NCBI RefSeq assembly: GCF_005239225.2 | Contig: NC_133287.1 | Span: 11,327,493-11,391,492 of the forward strand | Length of the DNA: 64,000 bases | Source: Populus alba | Lineage: Eukaryota; Streptophyta; Magnoliopsida; Malpighiales; Salicaceae | Direction of reading: 5' to 3' | In this document: piece after piece, positions 34,428 to 47,654 of the stretch | Layout: each line of letters starts with the position of its first letter | Numbering within the stretch: the first letter of the stretch is position 1 | Program-made: the position numbers and the translations under genes | Notes under the pieces: model-generated | What the model was told of the DNA's origin: nothing | The model's database searches: none | What the model saw: the letters and a program-made list of their open reading frames with translations, nothing else

Positions 34428-37400
34428 TTATACAGCAATTTTCTCTTCTTTTAGTTGTAGAAGCAGTGGTCTCTGGTTATTGTTGCCAAAATCCATTCCT
34501 TTGAGCAAGGGATGCTTCTCAGCCACCACCTTTTGAGGTTTCAATGGTGCTGCATTAGTGTTGGCTGTGTTATGGCTGCTGTTTCTAGGCGCAGGGACAT
34601 CATGGCCATGCTTTCCCTCATATGTAGTTATGACAGCTTTGGGATCAGCTGCAGAAAACCCTCTCAACATGCATTACGAACATTGCATCCTGCACTGGTG
34701 CATTTGTAATAGCTCCTGTTGACATAAAGAATGCATTAGTGTTCTCACAGAAAGCTATGAAGCAAAATGCAATGCATGAAAATTTGATTGCAGTAGAATA
34801 TTCTGAATGAAGGAAACAAATATCATGGAAAACATGCCAAGATTTGATTGCGACATTACAGGCAAGAGCTGTGAGCAATTTAATTGAGTCAACTACAAAG
34901 TGGAGTATCCTAGAAAATTGCCCAATTTAGTTGATGCACCAAACACAATTTTCATGTCAGAACTGGGCGAGGTGATCAAAGACGAAGCAATATAAAAGAA
35001 TTAAAATTCTTTAAGCTAAGACAAACAAAGATATTAAAATTGGCAACCGAAAAGATGAAAAGAGGCACGTGGCCAAATGCATGCGAAAATTGACATCAGC
35101 TCATGATTTAAGATATATATATATAAAAGGCCCTTAGTAGAACCGGATAAAAATCAGAAATAACTTACTGCAACCCAGGTGGTAGAAATAAGACTTTGTA
35201 AGAATTTTAACTAATATTAATTGAAAGAAGAGAATAGATACTAAAAAATTTCCCCTTCCTAACACCTCAATATGCTGATATCAAGGACACCATGAAAGCT
35301 AAAGGATTTTATGCTTTAACTAGCAAATTAATTATCAAAATGTTCAAAAAATGGACAATCATAATGTGGTCAATTACAAATTGTTTAGAGAAAGTTCTTC
35401 TGAAAGGTGGCCTAACACATGTCATCAGCAAGTTTCATAGAGAAGGATCAGTATTGAATAACTGAATAATTGTACTAATTGTCATGAACCAGATAAACAA
35501 TGTTCTGCAAGCTATTACGCATGTCAAATGGAGCAAATAGACAAGAAAGATAGAATTGTCCGTTGGTTTCCTTCCATTTTCTGAAATTCAATTCAAAACT
35601 TCAGCCCAGAAATTAACTCTGCTTGAGTTACAATCAAGGTTTTGAGTATTGATCGTGACCATTAGAGTAACATTAATATTTAATCTAACATTAATTCCTA
35701 GTTGTGTCAAATCCCTTCAAAACAGGTTCCCTAATGTCATCAATATATCAGCCCTTACTTTCAAGCATAATGGTCTTTATTCTTCAAAAGGCTCATCTTT
35801 ATAGGCCCCCTCTCTTACATGTGCTACCTGATTCAATTTTCTTCCCCAAAGTTTAAACCACCATCCTCTACCTTTTACTTTAAAAATCAAAATACAACTC
35901 TTAAATTGAAGATTTAAGGTAATGATGGCAAACCAATGCAACAATAAACATCCTGGTTTGCAATTACAGAGCTGAAAATTTGATCTTGAGAACAGCAACT
36001 TCGTGTGAAAAGGAGCTGAATAATAGGCTCTCTCCAATTTCTCCTATCTAAAGATTTGTGAAACCATGACTAGGTAATATAGCCTTCTCATGTTCTAGAG
36101 TTTACATTTTTTTCAAATTAAAAAAAAAATTAAAAAACTAGAGGGGATGGAAACCTTGCAAATATTTTGAGTATTTTAAATTGACAAGGTGCTAGAATTT
36201 GGATCTGGGATGATGCATATGATGTAATGTGCAAGTATTATGCTCACGGAAAGGACCCTAGGATACACCTGTATACCTGGACAGTGTAGGAGAGCATAAA
36301 CAAAATTAAGTAAACCACTAATTACCTTGGATGAGGATTCCCTTTGACCACCTTCTGGCCATATTTGCGCCACCTGTAGCCATCATCCAGAAGATCAACT
36401 TCACTTCTAGTTTGGACGATGATTTTTGGTTCTGTGATGGTCTTGTGCGGTAAAGTCACCTCAGATGTCACAACATCTATTTGCCTGCGCTCCGAGATGA
36501 AATTTTCTCAGAAAATTATCAGAAAAAAGGAGATATGTGTGATTTTAAACAGTGAAACATCCTAAACTTGCCTTCTCTTTGGGATTGGCTCATCATCACC
36601 CCTCTCTTCTTCTTGCACAGCTGCATTATCTGCTTCCTCATTGTCACTTGATCCAGGTGGCTCTGAGGGATCTGCTTGAGTAGATTCCTGATCCCTCCTA
36701 GTTACTGAATGAGCAGGTAATGTTTCAGTCAACTTGTTTACATTACCAACATGAGCTTGTGAAACACCTTCAGGCTTAGACTGAGAACGAATACTTCCAT
36801 TTGAATCATCGCCATCTTTTGAAAGCTTGTTGAGTTGATCGTGGTTGTGCTGGCCTTTGTAGATTATTTCAGTTATTTGGCCATCACTGGAACGCTCAAC
36901 CTTCTTTTTTACTGGGCAATTTAGATGTCTACATTTGTAGTAGCTTCTTGGATATTCACTACCTTTGATAGGCTTTTGACCATATTTACGCCAGTTGTAA
37001 CCATCATCAGTAGGTTTACCACCAGCAGGAGGTTGGTATTTCCTTTCAGAATGAGAAAACTCTGCTGGTTCTACCAAGGAATTCTGCGCATCAGAGGTTG
37101 AGGGTGGCATCAGCTGCTGCTGTTGCAAAGCTTCACCAGGGTTAAAGGATGGATACTGTGTCAACAACTCTTTAGCTGCTGTTACTGAAGAAGGCTGATA
37201 TTGAGCTTGCATATGCATTTGAGATTGGGCAAATAATGCAGCTTGAAATGTAACCTGCGCCAAGGCCTGCTGATGGGACATTCCAAAGGGACTCTGCATG
37301 GGAAATAGAGGTATAAATACACACACACACACACACACACACACATGATTACTAACACTGGTCATCGCTTCAATAATATGGTAGCAAGCACCGGTGGTAC

Positions 37401-38837
37401 GCCATATACTTCCACACTTGGGCCATCTCTTTCTAAAGTTCAAGGATTGGTATTCAACAAAATTTTCAAGAAAGTTTCAATTCCATCATATATATTGTAC
37501 CAGTAGATCACTCCAATAGTTTCCATATAAGCATTATGTGCTCAAACAAGATACAGATAAAAGAATATCTCATCTGGCTGAGTTTTTTTTTTTTATCAAG
37601 TTATTAGCCCAGATCATGTTCTTCCTATCAGCCTAACTAGCCAACCAACCATTTCCAACTCCAAGACAAGCTTATGCTACACCAAAGTTCTCCTCATTTG
37701 ATAAAAAAAAGATAGAGAACAATGCTTGGTAAAGATTGAAGCCCCTATAAATAAGACCTTGTATGTTTAAAGCAACAGAATGAAATGGTGGCCACAATTT
37801 GGGTGAGGGACAGATAACACTTAGCTTGGTTTCACGCGTTAGAGCACAAAACAAGAAATGATTTTCATTTCATGCAGTGACAAGATAATCAACTTAGCTG
37901 CTTTCCAGTCCAGATGTTCTGGCGAGCAACAAATAACAAATTTTGGAAGACTCAAGTTTAAGAATCAAACCTCCTAAGAAGCTTTCCCTTTTTGGAACTA
38001 TATCGCATCCCAAAATAAAGCCTTCTAATTCCCGGGGGGGGGGGGGGCTCAATTCAATATTACTTGTTCATAAATATAATCTTTTTTGTCAATAACAAAA
38101 CATTATAATCACACAAACCAGCATCTTTCTTCTTTAAACCAATCTGAAAGGTAAACCAAGAAAACAAGCACCACCAAGTAACAAGCTGACAATTCCCTGC
38201 CTTAGCAAAAAGAAGATCAAAGCATTTATATTACCAAACTCAAGCAACAAATCCTCACATACAAAATTAAAGCAATCAAACCATCATTATCCAATCAAGA
38301 AAAAAATTCCAACATTATCTTAACACAGAAGCATAACAACAAACAGATCGAAAAACAAAAAGGGGGGAAAAACAGAATTACCCGAGGAGAAAAGAAGGCA
38401 GGAGAGTCAAGCAAACCAGAAGGGCTCAAGCCAGGAGGGACAGTAAACAATGGAGAGCGAGCCACCACCAAATTCGTAGGTCTACTTAGCTTAAAACCCA
38501 GATTGCTATTACTATTAATACCATCTTCTTTTGAAGAAGGAATAGCAGTAGTGGTAGTATTAGTATTAGTATTAGTATTGTTGTTGTTGGGTATTAAATT
38601 GTCAGTGAAAAAAGCAGGCTTGGCAATTGGAGAAGCCATAGCACCAGCAAGAAGCTGAGAGAAAGAAGGGTAATCAGATTCAGGGTAGGGCGTGTCGGCG
38701 AAGAAACTGGAGACTAGAGTCATAGGACCAGGACTTAGACCACCTGTGAAAAGGGTCTCCATAGATGGTCTTGGTGGAAGAGTTATTGTAGGCTTTGCTG
38801 GGGCTGCTGTTGTAGGGTTTTCTTGTTTCTCTGCCAT
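34428..38837 (-). CDS. Group I WRKY transcription factor, WRKY3/WRKY4 type, frame broken in the last exon
   Basis: Four exons: 38382-38837, 36572-37293, 36326-36484 and 34428-34715. Intron donors are GT, GC (AG|GCAAGT) and GT; all acceptors are AG. The start MAEKQEN is followed by the SP-rich activation/phosphorylation region ([20 protein letters not shown]) typical of WRKY3/4. The N-terminal WRKYGQK is at 253-259 with ligands C273, C278, H301 and H303. The C-terminal WRKYGQK is at 431-437 with C451 and C456. After Arg459 the frame is lost and TGA follows at 34664-34666 (462 aa). The expected C-terminus, including its H-G-H zinc ligands and ending KEEKIAV, is intact in another frame down to 34428. 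WRKY3/4 proteins are nuclear W-box binders in defence against necrotrophs and in senescence, and the C-terminal domain is the main DNA binder. The gene is either a truncated allele or pseudogene, or carries a sequence error. Confidence 0.88.
37319..37344. repeat. (AC)13 microsatellite at the WRKY intron 1 acceptor
   Basis: On the transcript strand it is a (GT)13 run about 25 nt before the CAG acceptor at 37294-37296, a place where length changes can affect splicing. Confidence 0.85.
38034..38047. repeat. G14 homopolymer in WRKY intron 1
   Basis: A run of 14 G preceded by CCC, in the 1088-bp first intron. Runs this long are unusual in AT-rich DNA and are error-prone in sequencing. Confidence 0.85.
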
Positions 38838-39439
38838 TTTTCTTCTTCTTTTTCTTTCCCTTTTATGGGTGCTAATTGCAGTGTTTGTTGTTGAGGTTAT
38901 GTTGCGTGTGAAAACAGGAAAGGAGTTTTCTTTTCGATCTCTCAAGTCTGATGAACTCTGCCTTTCTACCCTGTCTGTCTCCGACCAGAAGATGAAGATG
39001 AAGCTGAAGAAATCTGTCTCATGGAAGTCTCGAACTGGTCCCTAAATATTTTTAGATCCTCAATATAGCTGTGAAACAAATGAGTTTCCATTAGTGTCCC
39101 AAGTCGGTTCAAGATTCACTTTGGAGAATACAAGCGATAAATCTTGTGAAAATAGATAGAAAGATAGATCGAGGACTGGTTTGTCTAAGCTTTCTACTCT
39201 TCGTTTGTTCTATGTAAATTCCAAAACGAAAGGTAATGTCCTCTTTTCTTTCATGTTACAAATCCATGTTATAGACTTAGAATGCACCTAATTTAGAATT
39301 AGATGCACATGACTAATTCTTGTTTAGGATATGGTACGTAACTAACCAATTACTTATTTTATGTTTGAACTGTTGATTTGTACATTGAAAAAGAAAAAAA
39401 TATTTATATTTGAGTTTGTCACGAGTTAAGAAATAAATT
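38838..39439. promoter_or_regulatory. WRKY 5' leader and promoter region
   Basis: The proximal part (38838-39060) is purine/pyrimidine-biased and probably the 5' UTR. An in-frame ATG at 38945 would add 36 basic residues and is rejected as the start, because the family starts at the downstream ATG (38837). No specific cis element is called. Confidence 0.35.
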
Positions 39440-40400
39440 TAGTTATTTTAATCATTTCTTTGTTTTAATTTGATTTTTGAAAATCATTAAAAAAAAACCC
39501 CAAGAATAAAAAATATATAGCAAAATACAACCGGGATATTTTTTAGGTTATAATTGAGGATTGAATTGAAAAGAAATTGAAGAAATGAGTTTAAATTGGT
39601 TTAATTTGACTAAAATTGAAAGAAATTGAAGTTTAAAGATGAGTTTGGAACAAATAACCAAGTTAGAAAATTAATTAAGGGTTTAATTGAGAAAAACAAT
39701 TGAAATTGGAAGTCGATTTGGCTTAAAAATAAAGAATTGAAGAGCTTAAAGATTGAAGAATTAAAAAACTATGGGTTGATATGAGAGCATTGAAAACATC
39801 AGAGGGCACGTTGTAATTCAATCAGGGACAAAATTGAAAGAAATTAAGGAAAAGAGATGAAATAGACCGAATTGAGGAAGATCCAAAGGCTAAGAACTGA
39901 AATGCAAAAGACACTGAAATGTAGGGACTTATATGAAGACGGGCCTAATTTAATAAGAAAAAACCTAAGGCTGAAAACAGTAGTTTCACATAAAATAAAA
40001 CAGTGCGTTTTAAAAAAGAAAGGAAAAACACGCGTTGAAGATACACAGCAGAGGGAAAACAAAACGGTTGTTTTGTTAAGATTTATAGGCTGAGCAGAGG
40101 CGACTGATCCTCGTGCGGCTGAATTTTGATCCCAATTGATTCTCTTGGTGGCACAAAACGAGAGAAACGTATTCTCTGATGTGTTAGCTCTCAACACAAA
40201 CAAGAAAACAAGAAAAAAAAAAGAAAAAGAATAGAGCCTGCCTGCTCACACTTAACACCAACTCTGCCATAGACAGCCCCATCTCTCCTAAATCAACAAC
40301 GGCTATAGCCTCTCTCCTCCAAGATCAAAACTTGCAACCACGGCGTCTCTCTTCATTGCCATCTCCTCCTTTCAAAAGACATGTTCATGGTTTAGTATCT
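39440..40400 (+). mobile_element. LTR fragment, copy D, inverted relative to copies A-C
   Basis: 39541-39720 matches the minus strand of 62690-62840 phrase by phrase ('gaagaaat(g)a(g)tttaaa...ggtttaatttg', 'gatgagtttg(g)aa', 'aagttagaaaat(t)aattaagggttt'). It is therefore a piece of the same LTR family in the opposite orientation, lying just upstream of the WRKY gene. The right boundary is uncertain. Confidence 0.55.
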
Positions 40401-41339
40401 TTTTTTCTCTTATGTGTTTTTTTTAACCCTCACCCTAGCATCGACTTATAGCATTGGTTGCGCCCTTTCTCAATTAAAAACCTTTTTTGCCCTTCTAAAC
40501 TTGATAAGAATTTTCTTCCCTTTAAACTTGAATCGCCTTTAAGTGCAGGTGATTTCTACATTTTAGCTTTCACACAGCTTTCCTAAAAGTCTTCTTGGAT
40601 ACCCTTAGTCTAAGGTTTTTTTCACTTTAGCACTTTCTCAATCATTAGTCTTTCATTCTTAGCATTCTTTTCTATCATTGATTCAAACATTGTTTTCATA
40701 TTTTCAACTAAAAATCTCTCACTTGTCTCTAGTGTGGGGGTGTGGTTCATGTCAAGGTTTCTTTTCAAAAAAAAAAAATCATTAGGCTTAAATTAGGATT
40801 TGCAAGGGATATTTATTTTAAGAATAGTGAAGGGAATAAACAAAGATGGTCTTCTTCTCATTTCAAGAAAGGTAAACTAAAATCAATAAATTGTGATCCC
40901 GTTCAGTGTAATGAATTGAATGTGTAAAAAATAATGATTCTTGAGTCCATAACTATTAAATCCATTATAGGTTATTATGCACACTACTAAAACTTAGCTC
41001 TATAATGTGTGGTTCAACTTTGTATGTGAGCTTAAAATTTATTTGGTCACCCCATATTATTTATCATGTCATTTAACAAACATTAAGTAATTTTTGCAAT
41101 CAAAACACTTTTAATTTTTCAAGATTAACTAGCCTTAATTTCGCATGTTGGGGTTCAATCAAAATGTTTTGTCAAAATAAAATGCTAAACATCTTCGACT
41201 TTAAAACAACAAAGAGACAAAGAAGAGACATGTTTCGTTAAAGGGTATGAAGTGATCCCAAAATAAAATGCAAAATAACAAAATTTCATAACAAAATCAT
41301 TGACAATATGACATCCTAATCAGCTTCTTTAACAATCAT
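40401..41339. other. Intergenic, no gene seen
   Basis: AT-rich, low-complexity spacer. Frame 40742-40927 (+) is A-rich with no recognisable domain. Confidence 0.4.
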
Positions 41340-42720
41340 ATATGTCTTGTCATCGCTTATCGATTTTTATTATGCTCGTTATGATATAACAACAATATGG
41401 TCGTTGATATTATCTTTCATAAAGTCAACTTGCCTCTTGCTCACCATCTTCCGAACTTGATATTTGAGATTTTTTGTAATTTTTAGTTGAATGTCTTAGA
41501 ATCCTACCATGATACTCATATCTCTCATCTAGATTATACAACCTAGGAAATGATAGTTACATGGGATTTAATGGAGTCGGGGAAATAAATCTAGAATTTA
41601 ACAGATGTTGGTAGACAAACTCGAGTGGTAAAGGTATGATAATCTTTAGCAAAGATATTTGAGCAGATAACGCTGCAACGGGACCTAATTAGACCAGGCA
41701 ACTAAGGTTTCCCACCTGAGATTCATCTTCTAATTCATCTCTCATTATTGTTCTGAAATCCATGGTAAGACCTTCAATTTTTTTCATTTTGATAGCTTGC
41801 TCAATTCTTTCAACAATCCTCACGACTTCATAGAAATGTTGAGATGAGTTTCCTATCAAATGCTCATAATAAGGGGATTGGAAGGTGTTGGTGAAAAAAC
41901 ATCACCATTTCTGTTTCTATCAGTGGAGGTTGGCTATGTGTTGATCTCACCATGTTTACACATATGTCCTCACAGACTTGGTTTCCCTTCTCTCTGGAAA
42001 TCAGGCTAGTTCTGTTAGGAGAAGTTTCCAGATTGAATTTAACTACTTCAAGAAGGCGTATGCCAAATCCTTTCACTTATTAATCTCGCTACTATTCAGT
42101 CTCATATATCAACTCAATGCAGATCCTATGAGACTATCCTAAAAGAAATAGATTAGCATTTTATCATTATGGATCACTTCAACCATTTTATTGTAGTGGA
42201 TCAGAGATGGGTGTTCGGGCATTCTAGCTTGGTGTACTTGATGAAGTCCGACACTCTAAACTCCTTTGACACCATAATATTTTTTAACTAAACAAACTTA
42301 ATATGCTAAAACAAGGTCAACTAGATTATTCCTTTCAACTATTTTTCATCTCTCTTCTCGAGTAACTCATTTATCATAGTCCATGAGACTGGTAAACCTA
42401 TCGTCAGAAGGTTTTTCTGTTGTTGGATCCACAATGACTTGAGCTTGAGTTGGCTGGATGAGGGAACATGGACAAAATGTTGCTCATTTACTGAGTCTAC
42501 CCCTAAGTTCTGAGATGTGTAAGGGATGTGGGCTAACAGTGCTTCCATGGGAGGTTATGCAAATGTTCCTTTTTCCATTCTTGAAACCTAACTTTTGTTC
42601 AAACAGATTTGTGAGTCTAAGTACTTCATCTTTGATGCTCTAAATTTCCTTTTGATAATAAGCTTTTATCTGAGCCATTTGTTCCTTTTCCATCTTTTTT
42701 ATCAATCAAGTGTAGTAGAT
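41340..42720 (-). pseudogene. Broken gypsy gag (retrotransposon capsid) relic of copy B
   Basis: Minus-strand frames, joined only by frameshifts and past stops, show a plant gypsy gag pattern: KMEKEQMAQIKA-type coiled start (about 42690), then 'FRVSDFIKYTKLECPNTHL' (about 42250), a HF.DSL.G region (about 42150), SQPPLIETEMVMFFHQ (about 41900) and RIVERIEQAIK (about 41800). The order matches gag proteins preceding a pol gene. Pol itself is missing. It lies downstream, in transcription sense, of LTR copy B. Confidence 0.65.
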
Positions 42721-45700
42721 TTTAGGTGAGAGGCCTACGTTTCAACCTTTCAATGATATATGCATGTCAAATGTATGAGCATGTTTTTATATGATGAACT
42801 TGCCTTTTAAGGAGTGACACATGGTCGCAATGCTTGCATGATAAAACAACAATTTTGATTCTTGCCCAAACCCTACAATAAAAAATTCTTGAGTGACGAC
42901 CATTCTGTCACCCATAAGTCCTAAATTCAAGATACTTCAAGAAGGGCTTGCTTTGATACAAAATAATATATAGGGAGTATACACCCTAAAGGCTAGTTAT
43001 AATCCTTTTATGTGAGACATATGGTCGATTTACTACTTGGTCTCTAAAAAGAGTCTCTCATTGTCGTAAATATCACCCTTATGAAGGCAATATAGGGGCT
43101 CAACAAGTAGTGAGATAACTTGTATACCAATCACAAACACTCCAAGCACTCAACAAAGAGTTAGACGGTTTCATGAACTTAAACTCTAACTAAAAGTTAT
43201 AGGGTAAGCCTTTACTTCCCCACCTAACCTAAAGTTTCCATGTTCTTATCTCAAAGCAAAATATCAAAAATAAACTAATGATGCATGAAAACATATACAC
43301 ATGGGCTAAAGTATAAATAAAATAAAATAAGTCAAAATACAAAAATTTAAACACATCAAAACAAATAAATCACATCAAATACACAAAGTTTAATCTAATA
43401 CAGCAAAATACAATACCTTTCCAATGGAGTAGCCATTATATCACACGTGGACGTGCAATGTTGGGGGGTCGTTTGGAGTCGCCACATAGTTGTTTGGTTT
43501 AAGGTCGCTAGAAAATCCGAGTTGTTTGGTTCAAAGTCGCTGGGAAATGTATTAACACCCCTATCGTACCCTACCTGAGGTAAGTTGTTTTGTGCTTTCA
43601 TGTGGTTTAGAGGTTTTGATGGTTTTCTAGTCAATAGTCTATCTGTAATTTAGGATTGAGATTTACTCGTGTGAATAAATGTTTAAAAATTTGTTATGGA
43701 TTTGTGTACCCAAATAAATTCTTAGAAAAAAAGATTCTTTGTAATTTGTGTATTATGGTGAAAAATACTCCCAATTAAAATTGATAAATATTAAAAATAA
43801 CTTTAAGAATTTTCTAGTCAGCTCCGATATTTCAAATATCAGCCTCACATGTAAGTCTAGTGTTTTATACCAGGATTTTTAACTATTAATTGTCATGAAT
43901 TAAAAAATAATGGTTTATTAAAATATTAACCAAATTCTCATGAACTTATTAAACTGATTATTAAATCCTAAAATGCATGCAAATATGTATTTTGAATTTT
44001 CATATGAGAATACTATGCAATATGATGTTCTTTGTATTTTTGAGACTTTTGGTCGTATGCAACACAAAAAACTATTTTTTGTAGTTTTCTTGAGAGTAAA
44101 AAAAACTGAGGTTTAAAATGGGATTTTCCTATAAAAAAAAAACATCCTAAAAAAAAGAAACAAAAGAAAGGTGATTTTATGTTTTTTTATATTATTTTTT
44201 TCTTTATTTTTGTTTTTTTTTTTTTTTTTTAAGGTTGGGTTGACCCAACCGGGTTGACTCGGTAAGGGTTGACCCGATCAAGTTAACTTAAAACAAACCG
44301 AAGGAAAGAAACTAGGAACAAAACAAATCAAAAGTGGAAAAAATACAAAAAATCGAAAATATTTCAATAAAAAAATGGATCAAAACAAAACAGATAAATG
44401 TTCTTTGTCTCCTCACAAAACATGATTTTCAATCCATAGCAGATTTTGAACAAAAGAGGGGATGTTTCTATTTATAATCATCTGTAGATCAAGAATTAAG
44501 GATTCATTTTTCCTAATGACTAAAAAAATCACCCGATTTTGCCCGAAAAGGATTTTGGTTTGAAATCAAAATCCTAAGATTTAAATCCATCAAAACCTAT
44601 TATTGATGTGAAAAACTCCTAGATTACTTATCAAAGATGGTGGGTGGACCTCTCTTAACCATTAAATAAACTAAACAAGATCTGAAACTATACCTAAAGC
44701 AAGATTTAATTGATGAATATGCCTTTAAAACATAAAAAGCAACAAATGTCAAATGCACCTAGAAAGACCATTTTTGTCCTTTAAAATGTGTCTGTCCTTT
44801 CCCCATAGACCAAATTATTGATGAAGAACCTAATTATGACCAAAGAAACAACAAAATAACACAAAACTAAAAAAAAAAATACATTGATTCCAAACCTAAA
44901 TGCTACCAACTCAAAACAACAATCAAATTTTGATAGAAAAAGCTTCAAAATCTGATCATTTTCACTTCAAATGGTAAGACCAACTACTTAGAAGCAGGGG
45001 TTATCCTTTCATTAACTGAAAGTTCCCCTGCCCATTTGGCGCCACCTTTAGCATCCTTTAAACACAAGTTTCATGTAAAGGAATGCCAGAAAAGCAATCA
45101 AAAGCATATAATGGCATTCAAAACTTCGTATTGAAGACAAAAGAAGGATCTTGTAAGCCTCATGGACTCCACTTTCAAGGTAAAACCCTTACCCCTTAGC
45201 CTAAGTTTCTTTTTATTTACAAGCCTTCCTAGATTAGAGCTGAAGTTTTGAAAGCTTTCTAAATAGGACCTTTGCCCCTTAGCTTAAGTTTCTTTCCTTT
45301 TTTTCTTTTCTTTTCTTTCCCTTTGTTTCTCTCTATTTTCTCCCAAGTTTTTTTCTTTTGTTCCTCCTCTCCTCTAGTCTTCTTTGACCTTTTCTTTTAT
45401 AAGCAAATTTAGGTCTTTTAGATGGGTTGTTTAGGGTTGCAACAAACTGAAATATAACTGGTTTTGTCATGGAGTTGTTAGTTTTAGGTGTAGGTGGTTT
45501 TGTAGGCTGCTTGGAGATCAAAGTGAGTGTTTTCTGCCTTTATATCCAGAGAGAAAGGTTTTAAACCCTTAATGTAATCCTTCTGGAGGATTTTAAGTGG
45601 AAACAAATGAAAAAATTGAACATTTTTCTATAACCGAGTGTTCCTGTTAAGGTTGCCTGGGATAACCACTTTTAGGACCTCGTCAAAGCATCTTTGATGT

Positions 45701-46600
45701 CAACGTCACCTGAGACCACCTGGAATTGGTAGAGGAGGTGCATGCCTTTCGATTAGATCCACTCTTGCTTGATTTGAAGATTTATAGCTCCATATTTTAA
45801 TGTTTAAAAGTGTCCACCCAAACGACAAAATGTCTGAAATTATGGTATTAGCTGACTAAGGACAAGATATTGTGGAAATCTATGTGATATTAAAGACATG
45901 GGGTTGCCAATGAGGTGTTTCTTGATCAAATAGTGGTGGCTAAGTTTAATTTATTAGAGGTTAGGGTTTTTATGTTGTGTGGGTATATAAAGAGTATGTG
46001 TGAGTATTTTTTATTTTTTTGGTTTCTCTAAAATTTATATCCTAAATTTTTATCAACCCCCCCCCTTTTTTATGTGTTTTAGGCAGCTATTTATAGGTAA
46101 AAAAAAGTTTGTTATTTTTAATTTCTTGGTCCTAAATAAACTTGTTGACCAAGTAACCCAAAAAACAAATTAGTCCTTCAACTTCTTTCTTTTCATATTT
46201 AGTCCTTTATAAATTTGGATTTTTCTTAATTTTTTGTATTTTGAAATTTTTTTTAAAAAGCAATATTTTGAATTTTTTTTGAAAAGCAGTAACTTCAACA
46301 TCGATTTAAAACGCATGTTAACAATTGAACATGGAGGAAAAGGACGCTGCAAGTGACATAAAGATGTCAAAAAACATATTTTTTGGGTTTTTGTTGTTTT
46401 TTGCTATTTTTGGTTTTTTTCAAAAAAATTATCCGAAATTGGATCAAAAATTGGATAACAACAACTATTTTATTGTAGAAAAATTTAGTGTATTCCTAGA
46501 AGTTGTAGTTTTTCTATCATTTGCTTCCTATTATTTTAACAATTCATGTTTCAATGCCAAACTTTATTTTCTTCACATTTCAGTTTTTAAATGTTAAGAT
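42721..46600 (-). mobile_element. Long-LTR gypsy relic, copy B (LTR plus leader)
   Basis: On the minus strand, TGGCGACTCCAAACGAC (43468-43484) is a good primer-binding-type motif. The LTR end sequence precedes it ('cttacctcaggtagggtacg', 43570). The leader between this motif and gag is about 750 bp. The LTR body to about 46.6 kb has the family's 'gggttgacccaaccgggttgac' stretch (44236) and CT-rich section (45290-45390). The LTR start was not identified, so the left-strand limit is approximate. The C9 run at 46057-46065 lies inside. Confidence 0.6.
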
Positions 46601-47654
46601 AAGAGAGATAAAGTTGATGAAGAATTTTGAGGAGAGAGAAATTTATTAAATGGTTACATTTTGGCCACCAAAAAGGCTAATATTTGTGTCATAGGTTTAT
46701 CTTCTCGAGATGAGCTGATGGATGTGGTTTAAAGCTTTTTTTAATTCATTTAATTCTTGATTTTAGGTTATTTTGGATTAAAAACAAGTTTATTAAGGTA
46801 ACTTTTGTATTTTTCAGTTGTTTTCAAGTTAAAACGAGTTGAAAATGGGTTTTTAATGTCAAAACTTAGACATCAATTTTCTAAAAGGTGATCAAAAAAT
46901 TGTCCAATAGATAATAGGTCATTTGCAACTATAAATGACCTTTCGCCTGGTTATAAAAAGAAATGGAGCGTGTTGTCTATTCTTTCAAAAAAATTAGCAA
47001 ACACGCGACCCAGGTCTAGGTGTACTCGAGCTTTTTGATGGTTAGCTAGCACTTTGGCATGACGTCATTTTTTTCATATTTTTTCTATTGAGATATTGCT
47101 TAATACCCTTCTCTTATTGTTTAAATTGTTTAGTTAAATACTTTTTAAAATATTGATTAATGTTTTTAAATATTTTTAAATTTTATATGCTTCAAAGACA
47201 TTGTATTTTCAAAAACATGTGATCTAATATAATTTGTTTCCTCTTGTATTTTATATAAATAAGTTATACTTTTATGACGCATTTATAAAAAACAAAAACT
47301 TTTTGCATTGAGAATTAACCTCTAACATAAAATAAATGGAAACATGTAAAATAAAATGATAGCTGGTATCAAACATTTGGGACTATCTTTTTCTTTTACT
47401 AGAAAAGTTAGCTTCTTGTTTTATTATTTAATTAGTATTAATTACTTTTTTTATTTATCATTTCATTTATTTTTTAATCTATTATATTAGAAATAAACAA
47501 TATCTTTTTATTTCTCAATTAAAAAAATAAATCATTATACTTGAAAACACATTTATACTACAAGTGCCCCCTTCTCTTTTTTTAGCGTACAAGGATAGTT
47601 TATCCCATCTTCATAAACCTTCTTAAGCTACCCGACATGTAAGTAGCTAGCTTT
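46601..47654. other. Intergenic, no gene seen
   Basis: AT-rich spacer with no ordered feature recognised. Confidence 0.4.

Noticed and set aside
36560..36571. A GT donor six bases into the WRKY exon 2-intron boundary (CAA|GTTTAG)
   Set aside because: No acceptor keeps the frame with it. The nearby AGs lead to stops, while the GC donor gives the family sequence.
38838..38945. Upstream start of the WRKY frame at 38945
   Set aside because: Adds a basic, low-complexity 36-residue stretch. The family N-terminus begins at MAEKQEN (38837).
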